A DNA stretch of 64,000 nucleotides. Origin: Yarrowia lipolytica. Its lineage: Eukaryota > Ascomycota > Dipodascomycetes > Dipodascales. Below the pieces are notes generated by a model that searched no databases, was not told where the DNA came from, and was given only the letters and a program-made list of their open reading frames with translations. Each line of letters starts with the position of its first letter. Positions within the stretch are counted from its first letter, which is position 1. The translations under genes were made by a program, and so were the position numbers. Of the stretch, positions 1 through 10,471 are shown piece by piece. The stretch is from contig NC_090775.1 in assembly GCF_001761485.1 (NCBI RefSeq), forward strand, positions 868,001-932,000. The letters run 5' to 3'.

Positions 1-349
1 CCTTGGGGTCCAGATGCGACGGTTTAAGATCATGGGTGACCTTTTCGTCGGCTGCTCCGGGGAAAGCTCCGGGAATGTTCTGGGTGTGATTGTCCAGGTC
101 GCCCTCGGCAAAAATGAGCACGTTGTTGAGATTCCCCTGGGGATCTTTCTCGGTGGGAACGCCGTCATCGACCTTCCAGACTCCGTCCACGTAGAACTTG
201 TACACCGTCTTCTCCTTGGGCAACTTGACGGTTTTGGCAAACCCCTTGGGGGTCTTGTCCAGCTTGACGGACTTGGACCAGTTGTCAAAGGTGCCAGAAA
301 CAACCACCTCCGAGCCGCCATACGGCCATTCAAAAGTGTACTCGACCAT
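1..349 (-). CDS. CRP1/MDG1-like protein with glycogen-binding (CBM48/AMPK1) domain, N-terminal part
   Basis: Partial gene running off the left edge; 116 codons are visible from the ATG at 349 downward. The protein opens directly with an AMPK beta-type carbohydrate-binding domain (about residues 1-85): an N-terminal FEWPYGGSEVVVSGTFDNW strand-turn, then YKFYVDGVWKVDD and NNVLIF, the usual order of conserved Trp/Tyr positions in this fold. Saccharomyces Crp1 and Mdg1 begin in the same way and have long disordered C-termini; they are linked to cruciform-DNA binding and pheromone signalling, but the family function is poorly defined. The start is chosen because the domain begins at residue 3 and the upstream bases (a CT repeat near 393-410) are non-coding. 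It could instead be another CBM48 protein; the missing C-terminus prevents a firm choice. Confidence 0.75.
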   Translation of the reverse strand, partial: MVEYTFEWPYGGSEVVVSGTFDNWSKSVKLDKTPKGFAKTVKLPKEKTVYKFYVDGVWKVDDGVPTEKDPQGNLNNVLIFAEGDLDNHTQNIPGAFPGAADEKVTHDLKPSHLDPK

Positions 350-2516
350 GTTGATTGATTTGATTGATGTAATAGAGTGAATTGAAGAAGACGTTCTCTC
401 TCTCTCTCTCTATCACTCACTTGCGGTCTCACTCCAGGACAAGTAGCAATACCCTCTTGCCCATAAGCTCGGATTGATATGCCAGATAGCAATGTTCAAA
501 CAAGGGTTAAACGCGGGTCATATGGGTCGAAAAAGGACTCATTGGGGTCTACTTCTCCGTGCAAACACAAATAACCAACTCGCGTGTCTTCATCCTTCTT
601 ACTTGGCCAATTGACAACGGTTCTCTGTCCCACAGCAAGATTCAGGCGGTATCGATATGCCGCATGATGCAGGAAGGCCTAGCACCAGTATGCGATGAGG
701 TCAATGGTGTACAATTGGCGATGAGGCATCTGAAGGCCGAGATGAGTCTGAAGGCGTAGATGTTGATTTGACAGACAGAACAAAGCTTTCATTTCTGCCA
801 AGTTGGTTAATTTCAAAATTTCGAATAAAATCACAATAAATACCAATATTGGTTTTCGAAACTTCCTGTGAATTTAAACGTTTTTTTTTTAAAAAATAAC
901 CCAACTGGCCCGATATAGCGGTTGTGAGTGATATCTCTGTGTTTGCAGTTGTCATTTAGGCCTTGACAAAATTCACCAAAGAGCAAGTGCTACAAATACG
1001 TGTACTATCGTATCGTTCTTTACCCACACTCTTACCTTCTCATAAGTCACGTGCTGTTGGAGAAGAACACGTGACATCAACAAATACCAGCCCCTCCATC
1101 CTTCGTGCCATCACGTGACCAGACACCTTCCGTGCCAACTTTCTTGTCGTGTTCCAGAAGAATGTGGCAATGTGGGAAAAGTATGACGTCACCTGAACAG
1201 GGTGTTTGGGTGTTTGGTGATGTCTCGACGTCTGGGGCGCTCTGTTTGTGTTACTAGATCTGTGGTCTTTTTGCAACGTTTTTGTCCCCTCCCTCGGACC
1301 CCAATGGATTCTCCACTTGTAGTATTCACTCTACTCTACCATATCGCCATCTCTTGCCCCTAATATGGTATGTCTTGAATTGATAATGCACTGAAGGAGG
1401 TCGGAGAAGCGTCTTCTGAGACGATATCTGTACGACAAAAGGAGGATATTATTACATCATTCGACTCAAAAATCAGCGCTGGTTTGAATGGTATCATAAT
1501 ATCCACCTCTTATAGTACAAAAATGTTGCGTTAGTTGTAGATTTTTGCGTCCTTTTTTTTTTTTTTTTTTCTTCTTTTCTTCGATCTGGAAGAAGATGCG
1601 TTCGTAAAAAATAGTGCAGGGCTAAAGTGGCTATCAGCGGTTATAGGCCGGAGGGTGACTGGTACGATACGAGTACGAGTACAAGTACAAGTACGTGCCC
1701 ATACCAGGCCCTAGACCAAAATATGTGGGCTAGTATGCTGACAAATCACGCAATAAGCCGTCTTTGTCGCCCCATATTCGCCAATATGCCCCATTGCACA
1801 ATGGTTGCCCCGGATGTCTGGCCCTCGTTAAACTTGGTTCGTTGTTGGTCAGCTTTGTCCGCCAAGTCCGCGTCACCGAAACCGAGCCGGCCAAAAGACA
1901 CACGGCATACAGCAGACACTTTTCTAGGGGGAAGGGACAAGGAGGAGGGGGAAGGGACAAGCAGGAGTATATATGCGGTGGGGATGGTCACATGACATGC
2001 GACACAAACCACAGACTCACCACACCATGCCACGCCACGCCACGCCACACAAACACACACACACACACACACACAGAGGTAACACACACAAACACAGTCG
2101 CACTGTGGCTTGCGCAAAGTTCAACGGTTCGATTCCTAGAATCGTCCATTCTGTGGTCGACACGAGACGCATTGAAAGACGGTCTAAAAGATCTAAAAGA
2201 CTGGGATTTCGGGTGGAATTGCCGCGGGCATGTCGGGAGACTTTTGGATCACGTGATATGGCGCCATTTTTTGTGTTACGCCGCGTCCACTGTACGAGGT
2301 ACATTCGAAGCACACGGAAGGAGGTGCAACAAACAACCAACCAACCAACCAAAAAAAAAAAAAAACCAAACCAAACTATAATTTTTTCGAACTCTGCCGC
2401 ATACATATAACCACAGCGAGCCAGTGTAACCATCGTCTCTTTCTCTTCTCTTTCTCTTTCTCCTCAACAACCCCCCTTTTCTCCCTCTCACCCTTTCACA
2501 CAAACACAAGCACAAA
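350..2516. other. Intergenic region between the CRP1-like gene and CYS3
   Basis: About 2.2 kb serving two divergent genes. It holds a CT repeat (393-410), three CACGTG cores (about 1048-1117), a T18 run (1553-1570), a GTAC-rich array (1661-1697), CACGC and CA repeats (about 2029-2076), an A-rich run (about 2351-2365) and a CT-rich leader just before the CYS3 ATG. No ATG-initiated frame in it resembles a protein I know. Confidence 0.6.
1661..1697. repeat. GTAC-rich degenerate array (example of a dispersed class)
   Basis: ACGATACGAGTACGAGTACA runs into further TACAAGTAC units. Similar patches occur near 4059-4093, 9820-9833, 9915-9945, 12117-12185, 12315-12337, 18246-18300, 31538-31575, 33270-33297, 42561-42595, 43678-43745, 44998-45050, 48080-48137, 54488-54530, 56757-56780, 56879-56893 and 61682-61700, all between genes. 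Confidence 0.8.
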
Positions 2517-3701
2517 ATGTCTGGATTCGGAACTCTCGCAGTGCACGCTGGTGCCCCCCACGACAAGACCACCGGAGCTGTCATCCCCGCCATCTCTCTG
2601 TCCACCACCTTTGCCCAGAGCGCCGCCGCTAAGCCCGTGGGCGAGTACGAGTACTCGCGATCGGCCAACCCCAACCGTGACGGCTTCGAGCAGGCCATTG
2701 CTGCTCTGGAGAAGGGCAAGTACGGCCTGGCGTTCTCGTCTGGCTCTGCTGCCACAGCCACCATTCTGCAGTCTCTGGCTCAGGGCTCCCACGTGGTGTC
2801 CATTGGCGACGTGTACGGAGGCACTCACCGATACTTCTCCAAGGTGGCCAATGCTCACGGAGTCGAAACCACCTTCTCCAACGCCGTGGAGGACGAGCTG
2901 GCCTCTCTGATCCGGCCCGAGACCCGTCTGGTCTGGATCGAGTCTCCTTCCAACCCCACCCTCACCGTCACCGACATTGCCAAGGTCGCCGGCATCGTCA
3001 AGCAGGCCAACGAGGGCCGATCCGCCGACGAGCAGGTCTTCCTGGTTGTCGACAACACCTTCATGTCTCCTTACGTCCAGAACCCCCTGACTCTGGGCGC
3101 TGACATTGTGGTCCACTCTGTCACCAAGTACATCAACGGCCACTCCGACGTGGTCATGGGTGTTGCTGCCACCAACTCCGACGCCATCCACGAGAAGCTG
3201 CGGTTCCTGCAGAACGCCATTGGTGCTGTTCCCTCTCCCTTCGACTCGTGGCTCGCCCACCGAGGTGTCAAGACTCTCCACATCCGAGTCGGAACCGCCT
3301 CCAACAACGCCCAGGCCATTGCCGAGTTCCTGGAGAAGTCTCCTCTCGTCGAGGCCGTCAACTACCCTGGCCTCGAGTCCAACCCCCGACGAGAGGTTGT
3401 AAAGCGACAGCACCGAAACGGTCTTGGCGGAGGCATGATCTCCTTCCGAATCAAGGGAGGAGCCGAGTCTGCCAACAAGTTCTGCCAGAACACCAAGATC
3501 TTCACTCTGGCCGAGTCTCTGGGAGGCATTGAGTCTCTGTGCGAGGTCCCCGCCGCCATGACCCACGCCGGCATCGACGTCAAGGCCCGAGAGGCCTCCG
3601 GTGTCTTTGACAACCTCGTCCGACTGTCTGTTGGAATCGAGGACAAGGAGGATCTGCTCAAGGATGTTGAGCAGGCTCTTCAGTCTGCCGCTTCTCAGTA
3701 A
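2517..3701 (+). CDS. CYS3: Cystathionine gamma-lyase
   Basis: A 394-residue PLP enzyme of the Cys/Met metabolism family. It splits cystathionine to cysteine, 2-oxobutyrate and ammonia, the last step of reverse transsulfuration in the cytosol. Visible landmarks are the phosphate-binding Arg in YSRSANPN (about residue 48), Tyr100 in GDVYGGT, the conserved VVDNTFMSPY segment, and the PLP lysine K204 in VVHSVTKYINGHSD. Length equals that of yeast Cys3 (394). The ATG follows a CT-rich leader with an AAA just before it, typical for a strongly expressed yeast gene, and codons are strongly biased to C/G endings. Cystathionine beta-lyase and gamma-synthase are relatives, but the short N-terminus and SVTKYINGHSD motif fit the gamma-lyase best. 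Confidence 0.95.
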   Translation: MSGFGTLAVHAGAPHDKTTGAVIPAISLSTTFAQSAAAKPVGEYEYSRSANPNRDGFEQAIAALEKGKYGLAFSSGSAATATILQSLAQGSHVVSIGDVYGGTHRYFSKVANAHGVETTFSNAVEDELASLIRPETRLVWIESPSNPTLTVTDIAKVAGIVKQANEGRSADEQVFLVVDNTFMSPYVQNPLTLGADIVVHSVTKYINGHSDVVMGVAATNSDAIHEKLRFLQNAIGAVPSPFDSWLAHRGVKTLHIRVGTASNNAQAIAEFLEKSPLVEAVNYPGLESNPRREVVKRQHRNGLGGGMISFRIKGGAESANKFCQNTKIFTLAESLGGIESLCEVPAAMTHAGIDVKAREASGVFDNLVRLSVGIEDKEDLLKDVEQALQSAASQ

Positions 3702-4356
3702 GCGACTGGTGCTAACCCATCCCCACTCTGTTTTCAACACTATAGAGTGTGTAATATAGACTAGAATGTGATATTTATAACATGTGAGCGGAGCGAGCAA
3801 TGATGGCAACTGTACCGGTACACGAACTTGTAGAATTGTCGTATCGTATCCAGACGAATGTCTCCTTTCACAGGATGGATGTAGGCCAGATATGTAGGAA
3901 ACCTATGAGTGCTGTGAACCTGCTATGAACCAATTGGTGAATCGTACGCCGAGTCTGGAGATCACAGTGGTATAATGATATCGAAGTATTGTCTTACTAA
4001 TATGCTGAGGTATCGCTGATATGGTGCATCTCGAGATGTTAGTATAAATGCTATACGCTACAAGTACCGGTACTCGTACGGTATTCGTACTGGTGGCTCT
4101 CGCTTCAGTACAGCTTGCTGCCATATAATACACCATATATTACAATAAATTATGAGTCTGCCGTCTAACTGTAGAAACGACTGTAGCACTGTTGCTGTGA
4201 GTATGAGACATGGTCTTGAACCACTCTTGAACCACTCTTGAACCACTCCTGAACCACATTAGTATGCCTTTCTTAGCATTGATTGGAACATCGCGACAGT
4301 AAGATCAAATGAGATCTCTTGTGCGCTGTAGCTAGTAGCAATTGGGCGACGCCTCG
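3702..4356. other. Convergent intergenic region between CYS3 and DEP1
   Basis: Holds both 3' ends. A GTAC-rich patch (about 4059-4093) and four copies of an 11-bp unit, CTTGAACCACT (4215-4258), are present. No gene seen. Confidence 0.6.
4215..4258. repeat. Four tandem copies of an 11-bp unit
   Basis: The unit CTTGAACCACT is repeated three times exactly and once with changes, in the 3' intergenic space between CYS3 and DEP1. Confidence 0.85.
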
Positions 4357-6549
4357 TCACTCGTGCTCCTCCTCCCTCTTCTGATACATATACGGCGGTG
4401 GCAACACCTGCCCATACATCTGAGGATGTCCGTACATGGTCTGCGGCGGAGGCAGAAGATTGCCACCCTGGTAATACGGCACAGCAGGGTACTGGTACCC
4501 TCCGTATATTGGCGGTCCCTGATGGTACATGGGATGCTGCATCATGAGAGGCGCGCCTAGTGGCAGAGGCATGTGTTGCTGCTCGTGTCCGTTGAGTCTG
4601 TGTTGACCCATGGGAGGCGGCGTGGGCTGATGCTGATGCTGCTGCTGCTGCTGCTGCTGTGGAGGTGGTGGGGGAGGTTGGTGCTGTTGCTGTGGAGTCT
4701 GCTGGTGAACCTGCTGCTGGGCAGTCTGTGGAGGCGGAGGCTGTTGCTGTGGCACCTGTTGAAGAGGCGCAGGTTGCACACCCATAGGTTGCATGATTCC
4801 CGGAGGCACGGGGAAGGCTGCATGAGGAACAGGAGGCCGCTGGAGCCCCAGAGCCGTCAGATCCTCGTTGGTCTCGTCCTCCGTTGCCTGAGAAATCACA
4901 GGCGCAGCAGGGAAACCAACGTACTTGGATATTCCAGACAAGAGCGAAATCTCGTTCACCTGAGCGTTCCGCTGATGAATCTGCTCGCTCTTGCTTTCAG
5001 GGATAGTGTAGCCGTAGTCGGGAACCATGAGATCCATGGCCCGTCTCTCCCGGTTGACTCTATACCACTCTTCGGTCGTCTTGAGCAACAAGCCGCTTCG
5101 GGCGTCACCCTGATCCTTGAGAAACTGCTGGTGAATCTGCACACGCGACGCACGTGTCTGGTTGTTGATGCACTGCAGCTTGTATTTGCGACGCGTCTTG
5201 GCCAGTTTGATCTTGTCGTCACGCATCTTGGAGATCTGCTCGTAGACCGCATGCAGCTCGGGATGTGTGCCCTTGACACAGAGCCCCATTTCCACCTCAA
5301 ACGCCGCCAGCTTCTCCTTGAACATAAAGTCGCGGAGCTTGGCGAAATCGACCTCGATCTCGGCGAGAGACGTCATGGCCGCAGGCCGCATGTCGACCTT
5401 GTCTGCGTCTGCGGGAGAGTCTTCCTTGTCATTGTCGTCGCCTTCGCCTTCCTCGTCGCCCTCGTCTTCCACCTCCTTTTCCTCGTCTTCGTCTTCGTCT
5501 TCGTCTTCGTCTTCGTCTTCATTCTCCTCCTTGTCCTTGTCCTCCTTGGTCACCTCCTCCTCTTTATCTTCCTCGTGTTCATTGTCGGAGGGCTCAGTCT
5601 GGTTGATGGGCGTAGGCATATCCTTGGTTTCGTTGGCGTCCTTATTGTCGACATCAGCCGTTTCTGATTCCTTGAGCCCCTCCTTGGCCTCGGCCTCCTT
5701 AGACTCATCCACAGCCTCTCCTTCCTTCTCAGAGATATGATTCACCTCAGGCTTGATGTCCTCAACAGGCACGGGCAAGGGAGGCGGTACTTCCTCGAGA
5801 GCCGAGGCAATGGCACTGGCAGTGATGAGCCCGGTGTCAGGACCCACATCTCCACCTTCTCCTTCTGCCTTGGCTGTGGTATCCACATCCATTCGGGCCG
5901 TTGTGTCTTCTTCTCCAATGTCATCATTTTCGTCGGTTTGACCATTAACTTTGGCCCGCTTAATATCTCTGTCATCCTCCTCATCGCGTTCACGCTTCAT
6001 CTGCCGGATGTGGTCTTCCGACGACGATTCGCGCCGGCGCTTGAACGACTCTTCCTCTTCGTCGACCAGATCGTTGAGATAGAGCCGTTCGGTTTCGGCC
6101 TCGGAGTCCTCGAGTTCCGAGAGCTCGGACGAGTCGTCGCTGAGGTCCGCGGGGTTGAGCAGACTTGCTTTTCTGCCGTTGGACGTGGGCAGCGGCATGT
6201 CGTCTGTGGAGACAATGCTCGCGACCGTGGCAATACCCGAGTCGGCGTGCTCGGGATGCGTCACGGAGCCCTTGTCGCCCGCCGATTGTGTGTCTGTAGC
6301 TGTAGGTGGGGCTGTGGCCGTAGCCGTGGCCGAGGTTGCGGTTGCTCCTGTCGATGGAGACGGAGAAGAACGGGTCTTCTTGTCAGTTGGTGTGTGTGTG
6401 TCTCCGTTTGTGCCTGTGTCGTGGTCCTCTGCCACGTCATCCTTCAGCTCCTTGGCTTCGTCCTCATCGTGCTGCTGCAGGTCCAGCATGGCCTCGGAGT
6501 CGAGCTCGGATAGCGGAGACGTGACCATGTCGTCGTCGTTGGCGGTCAT
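4357..6549 (-). CDS. DEP1: Dep1/Sds3-like subunit of the Rpd3L histone deacetylase complex
   Basis: A 730-residue nuclear protein. Its recognisable part is an Sds3/BRMS1-type region (about residues 394-520): LAEIEVDFAKLRDFMFKEKL, then a Glu/Lys-rich helix and KLQCINNQTRASR. This family holds Rpd3L-type corepressors together. The acidic N-terminus with a SPLSELDSE motif near residue 12 and a second SDDSSELSELEDSE block is more like Dep1 than Sds3. A Glu/Asp run lies near residues 330-380, and the C-terminal third is rich in Gln/Pro with CAG-type repeats. The ATG at 6549 is preferred; the frame is open only three bases further, to a TTG. At 730 residues it is much longer than yeast Dep1 (405), because of low-complexity insertions. 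Confidence 0.75.
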   Translation of the reverse strand: MTANDDDMVTSPLSELDSEAMLDLQQHDEDEAKELKDDVAEDHDTGTNGDTHTPTDKKTRSSPSPSTGATATSATATATAPPTATDTQSAGDKGSVTHPEHADSGIATVASIVSTDDMPLPTSNGRKASLLNPADLSDDSSELSELEDSEAETERLYLNDLVDEEEESFKRRRESSSEDHIRQMKRERDEEDDRDIKRAKVNGQTDENDDIGEEDTTARMDVDTTAKAEGEGGDVGPDTGLITASAIASALEEVPPPLPVPVEDIKPEVNHISEKEGEAVDESKEAEAKEGLKESETADVDNKDANETKDMPTPINQTEPSDNEHEEDKEEEVTKEDKDKEENEDEDEDEDEDEDEEKEVEDEGDEEGEGDDNDKEDSPADADKVDMRPAAMTSLAEIEVDFAKLRDFMFKEKLAAFEVEMGLCVKGTHPELHAVYEQISKMRDDKIKLAKTRRKYKLQCINNQTRASRVQIHQQFLKDQGDARSGLLLKTTEEWYRVNRERRAMDLMVPDYGYTIPESKSEQIHQRNAQVNEISLLSGISKYVGFPAAPVISQATEDETNEDLTALGLQRPPVPHAAFPVPPGIMQPMGVQPAPLQQVPQQQPPPPQTAQQQVHQQTPQQQHQPPPPPPQQQQQQQHQHQPTPPPMGQHRLNGHEQQHMPLPLGAPLMMQHPMYHQGPPIYGGYQYPAVPYYQGGNLLPPPQTMYGHPQMYGQVLPPPYMYQKREEEHE

Positions 6550-7706
6550 CAATTGGGTCGGTGTCGGGTTAGCGGCGTGCTCGCTTCCGGGTCTTGTAGA
6601 GAGCTAACACGTGACCTGTCGTTCTTTTCTCGGTCACCGTCGTCGCTCGGGTGTCGTGTGGTAGTGAGTGAGTGAGAAGAGAGAGAGTAGTGTAGTGGAG
6701 CTGCCGACTATGTTTTTTACTGTTGATAACAACGCAAGTCTTTTCCACCATGCACCAAACCCAGCTAAGTTTGGTGCGCATACAAGACGTGCGGAGAGGA
6801 GCACGTTATGGGAGAGAGAGTCGACAGAGGGCGAATAGTGCACATGCTGGGCCAACCAGGTTCCCAGAAGGGCTGTCTGGTGGTTCTGACAACTCGATTG
6901 ACCGGCTTTTTGTCGTCTCCTCCCCTCTCATCACCACCGTATGGAGTCCCTGCAATCGTCTTCTTTTTTTTTCCCTTTTTTTCCTTCTTTTTTTCTCCCC
7001 TTAAAATACAACCATCATCCCCCGCCAAATCCACGCCCTACCTTGCTCCCATTTACACACACGATCATACCCAACCATGCCTCCCACCACATCCCAGGGG
7101 ATAATCGACGTCAGATGATCGCCGGAAAGCCACCATGGACTCCAATCGACCGTCGCTCGTCGGTGTCGAAATTTGGCGCCGTTCCGTCCAGCCAATCTTC
7201 ATATAATCGCCCCTCAGCCCCCCCTGGCAGCCGTGCCCCCACTGCCGTCGTATGTATGCAGAGCCACTCATTGGTTGACGGGACAGCGGCGCGTGTCAGA
7301 GGGTGGTGGAGAAGTGAGTCAGGACTGTGGTTAAGAAACGCGTCAAGGCTGAGGTTGTCGAAAGCTGGCACCGGAGGTTGATGATTGATGGCTTGGGTTG
7401 GATCGTGTTTAGAGGAGGAGATGCATAGGTTATGAGTATTGCTATTTGTGTCAGATTATGACCTCCTTGAGCCTTGCTAACGAATATAGTGGGGATACAA
7501 CTGAGACGCCTGGGTCCCTTGGCCAAACTGGCGACCGGCTCTCTTTTATTCTAGCCGTAAATCGAGAGAGGGCTAGTTGTACTATTACACTGGACGCCTC
7601 CCACACAACCTTTATATGGTGTACATGTCTCATGCAAAGTTTGAATTTTTTTTGGCAAGAGTTTGAACAGAACAAGTGAGCTCAATCATTTGACCATCCA
7701 GCGACA
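6550..7706. other. Divergent promoter region of DEP1 and NOP12
   Basis: About 1.16 kb shared by two divergent genes. It contains a CACGTG core near 6608, GTGA repeats (6661-6680), T-rich tracts (about 6960-7000) and a Kozak-like CCACCATGG at about 7129-7137 that opens a frame of 23 codons. Frames on either strand lack convincing ATG starts or similarity. Confidence 0.55.
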
Positions 7707-9236
7707 ATGACCACCACAAAAGACAACTCCGGACTCGCCGCGCTCTTTGCCAACTCCAGTGGTCCTCGTCAGAAGCCTCAGCGCGCTGGCAAGGTCGACC
7801 CGGTGCGTGACCAGCAAGAGGATAAGATGGAAGTAGAGGATGAAGAGGAGGATGAAGAGGAGGACGAAGAGGACGAAGAGGAGGATGAGGAGGATGAGGA
7901 GGATGAGGAGGAGAAGGAGGAGGACGACGACGACGACGACGACGAAGAGGAGATCGAAGAGCCTGTTATCAAGAAGAGCAAGAAGAACAAAAAGTCCAAG
8001 GAGGAGTCGGCCGACTTGGAGGATCAGTACATGGCCAAGTTGGCCGAGGAGGTGGCCGAGGAGAAGCCCATGGTCGCAGAGACCTCCGCGGAGGAAATCA
8101 AAGTCGATGAGCCCGAATCCGATTCTGAGGACGAACCCGAGCTGGACGTGGACGAAGAGACCAAGAAGAAGCTGGAGGCCACCAACAAGGAGCTGGACAA
8201 GGCCGACTACACCATTTTTGTCGGCAACGTGTCGTCCGAGGTGATCACCGACAAGACCGTGTACAACAACTTCAAGGCTCTGTTTGCGGCCATTGGAACC
8301 GTGGCGTCTGTGCGGTTCCGGTCCATCTCCTTCTCCAAGCTGCTTCCTCGAAAGGTGGCTTTCATTTCCCAGCAGTTCCACTCCAAGCGAGACACGGTCA
8401 ACGCTTACATTGTGTTCAAGAACGTCAAGTCCGTCAAGGGCGCTCTGACGCTCAACGGCTCGGTTTTCAAGGGCTTCCACATGCGAGTCGACTCCGTGGC
8501 CCATCCCGGCGCCCAGGATCACAAGCGGTGCGTGTTTGTGGGAGCTCTGGACTTTGAGGAGCAGGAGGAATCCCTTTGGGAGGCCTTTTCGTCTTGCGGT
8601 GATGTGGAGTACGTGCGAATTGTGCGGGACCCCAAGACCAACGTTGGCAAGGGGTTTGCATACGTGCAGTTCAAGGACGTCAACTCGGTTGAGCAGGCTC
8701 TGCTGCTCAACGGTAAGGGCATCAACGAGCTCTCCAAGTCCACCACTAACAAGCGCAAGCTGCGTGTGTCGCGGGCCAAGAGCCAACACTCCCAGGAACG
8801 GGCCAAGCAGGCCGACATGAAGAACATTCGAAACGCAAAGACCGAAGGCCTGTCCCGAGACGAAAAGTCGCACTTTGGCCGGGCCCAGTCGCGGCTAGGC
8901 AAGGCCGGCAAGGCTCAGCTACAGTCCATTGTACAGGAGGGTCTGCGGGCTAAGAAAGAGGACGGCAAGGTCAACCTGGCCCGAAGCAAGCGACGAGGAG
9001 TCAAGCCCAACAAGAACCGAGTCGAGAAGCCTGGCCAGTCCAGAGCCGAGAAGCGAAAGGCCATGTTTGGAACCCCCACCAACGGCGCTCCCGGAGCTGG
9101 CGGCAAGAAGAAGCGTCTTACAACCCGATCCCAGAAGTTCAAGCAGGATGGAGGTGTCAAAAAGGACGGAGACGCCAAGAAGGATGGCCCCAAGAAGGAG
9201 AGGGATGGCTCCAAGAAGGGTTCCAAGAAGAACTAA
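7707..9236 (+). CDS. NOP12: Nucleolar RNA-binding protein Nop12
   Basis: A 509-residue protein for 25S/5.8S rRNA maturation in the nucleolus. An N-terminal acidic block (about residues 42-86, nearly all Glu/Asp) is followed by a Lys-rich stretch. RRM1 starts with YTIFVGNVSSEV at about residue 169 and holds the Nop12-typical insertion RSISFSKLLPRKVAFIS. RRM2 starts with RCVFVGALDFEE at about 273, with the RNP1 motif KGFAYVQF. The C-terminus is Lys/Arg-rich, ending in repeated KKDG units, and suits nucleolar localisation. Saccharomyces Nop12 is somewhat shorter (about 459) with the same order. The ATG at 7707 is the first in frame. Confidence 0.9.
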   Translation: MTTTKDNSGLAALFANSSGPRQKPQRAGKVDPVRDQQEDKMEVEDEEEDEEEDEEDEEEDEEDEEDEEEKEEDDDDDDDEEEIEEPVIKKSKKNKKSKEESADLEDQYMAKLAEEVAEEKPMVAETSAEEIKVDEPESDSEDEPELDVDEETKKKLEATNKELDKADYTIFVGNVSSEVITDKTVYNNFKALFAAIGTVASVRFRSISFSKLLPRKVAFISQQFHSKRDTVNAYIVFKNVKSVKGALTLNGSVFKGFHMRVDSVAHPGAQDHKRCVFVGALDFEEQEESLWEAFSSCGDVEYVRIVRDPKTNVGKGFAYVQFKDVNSVEQALLLNGKGINELSKSTTNKRKLRVSRAKSQHSQERAKQADMKNIRNAKTEGLSRDEKSHFGRAQSRLGKAGKAQLQSIVQEGLRAKKEDGKVNLARSKRRGVKPNKNRVEKPGQSRAEKRKAMFGTPTNGAPGAGGKKKRLTTRSQKFKQDGGVKKDGDAKKDGPKKERDGSKKGSKKN

Positions 9237-10471
9237 TTGGGTAGAGGTTGTATAGGTGAAAATAAATAGGCATTAGATTATTGTATTGTATTGGGGAGTA
9301 GGGTGGCAGTAGGGTAGCAGTTGAAGAGTTATATAAGAGTGTGGGGTTTACAGATGTGGTGATGGGGGAGTTTGTAATAGAATCACCATGTAATTCTCAT
9401 CATAATGGTCATCTCTTCCAACAACACCATGAATCTCAGCTTGGATGCTAGAGGACGCAATAACGGGAGATGAAGAGTCGTCCGAGTACGGGCAGGTCCA
9501 TGTTCAAGATTAGAAAGGTTTCTTTCCTGTTTCAGAGTCCTACTTTATCTCTCCCTCGAATTAACCACTACCTGGAACGTTGAGATTATCAAGTAATTGT
9601 CAAGTAAATTATCAACTACAAGGACATTATTGTTACTGGAAAAATCAGCATGAAAGCCACCCATATCCATGGTTCATACAAGTACAGTACTTTCATCGTA
9701 TACGCCTCAAGAGATACCATAAATCACATGACTTCCACCGCCTGCCACCCTCCACGAAATCACGTGCCATATACCCCTTCCGTATATCCGATGTAACTGA
9801 ATAACGGTATGTCCATGCTGTACTTGTACTGGTAGTCGAACTGTAGATCTTGTGGGTAAGATTTTGGTGGCGAACAAGACCATCACAATGAGACCAGAAA
9901 GAACCATTGACTGGGTACAAGTACAAATACAAGTATAAGTTCTTGGGGCGAGGCTCATCACGTGACACACCCGCGCTATATCATTCCCGTGTCACGTGAC
10001 AACGCCGGGTTCCCGCAGCTCATCCGCTCCATCCGGGACCCACCTCAGGAGGAGTTTGTAATTTCCGGAGTTCGGAGTCCGTGCTTAAAAATAGCACGCT
10101 GTAAGATAACCGCGTGCATCCACACAGCCACAGTGCGAAGTGTGAGGATCAATCAGTCTGAAAAAAAAGGGGTTCAATGAATGTGAGAGCAATTTTAGAA
10201 GAGATTGGGGGGTCTTTTGGGGCTGTGAAATACAACTCCGCTTTTATTTGGCCCCCAAAATGGGACTAAACGGCCTCATCACGACCCTTCTCTTCTCCCC
10301 TTCCATATCACACGACTTGCACCGATAACGCAATCCCCACCCTTTGCAACCTAAAAAAAGAGTGCCGTGTAACCACAAAGGTCTCGCGTCTGTTGTTTAT
10401 ATATAGCGTAGGGTCCGACTTTGGCGACCACCAAATAGTTTGCCCTTCTTCTTTTTCTTCCTCTTCATATC
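9237..10471. other. Intergenic region upstream of LAP3
   Basis: Holds the NOP12 3' end and the LAP3 promoter. Two GTAC-rich patches (about 9820-9833 and 9915-9945), an inverted repeat built on CACGTG (9958-9999) and a TATATATA-like box near 10398-10405, about 70 bp before the LAP3 ATG. No gene seen. Confidence 0.6.
9958..9999. promoter_or_regulatory. Inverted repeat of two CACGTG-type sites
   Basis: TCACGTGACAC (9958-9968) and its exact reverse complement GTGTCACGTGA (9989-9999) are 20 bp apart, about 470 bp before the LAP3 ATG. CACGTG is the core bound by bHLH factors such as Cbf1, Pho4 or Ino2/4; which factor acts here is unknown. Confidence 0.6.

Noticed and set aside
2120-2145. GGTTCGATTCC resembling a tRNA T-arm
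   Set aside because: No A box or cloverleaf upstream; the sequence before it is a CA repeat.
2496-3809. 437-codon frame on the minus strand over CYS3
   Set aside because: Antisense shadow created by the C/G-ending codons of CYS3; the product is low complexity and resembles nothing.
7686-8873. 395-codon minus frame over NOP12
   Set aside because: Shadow; the acidic codon run read in reverse gives long Leu/Val stretches, not a membrane protein.
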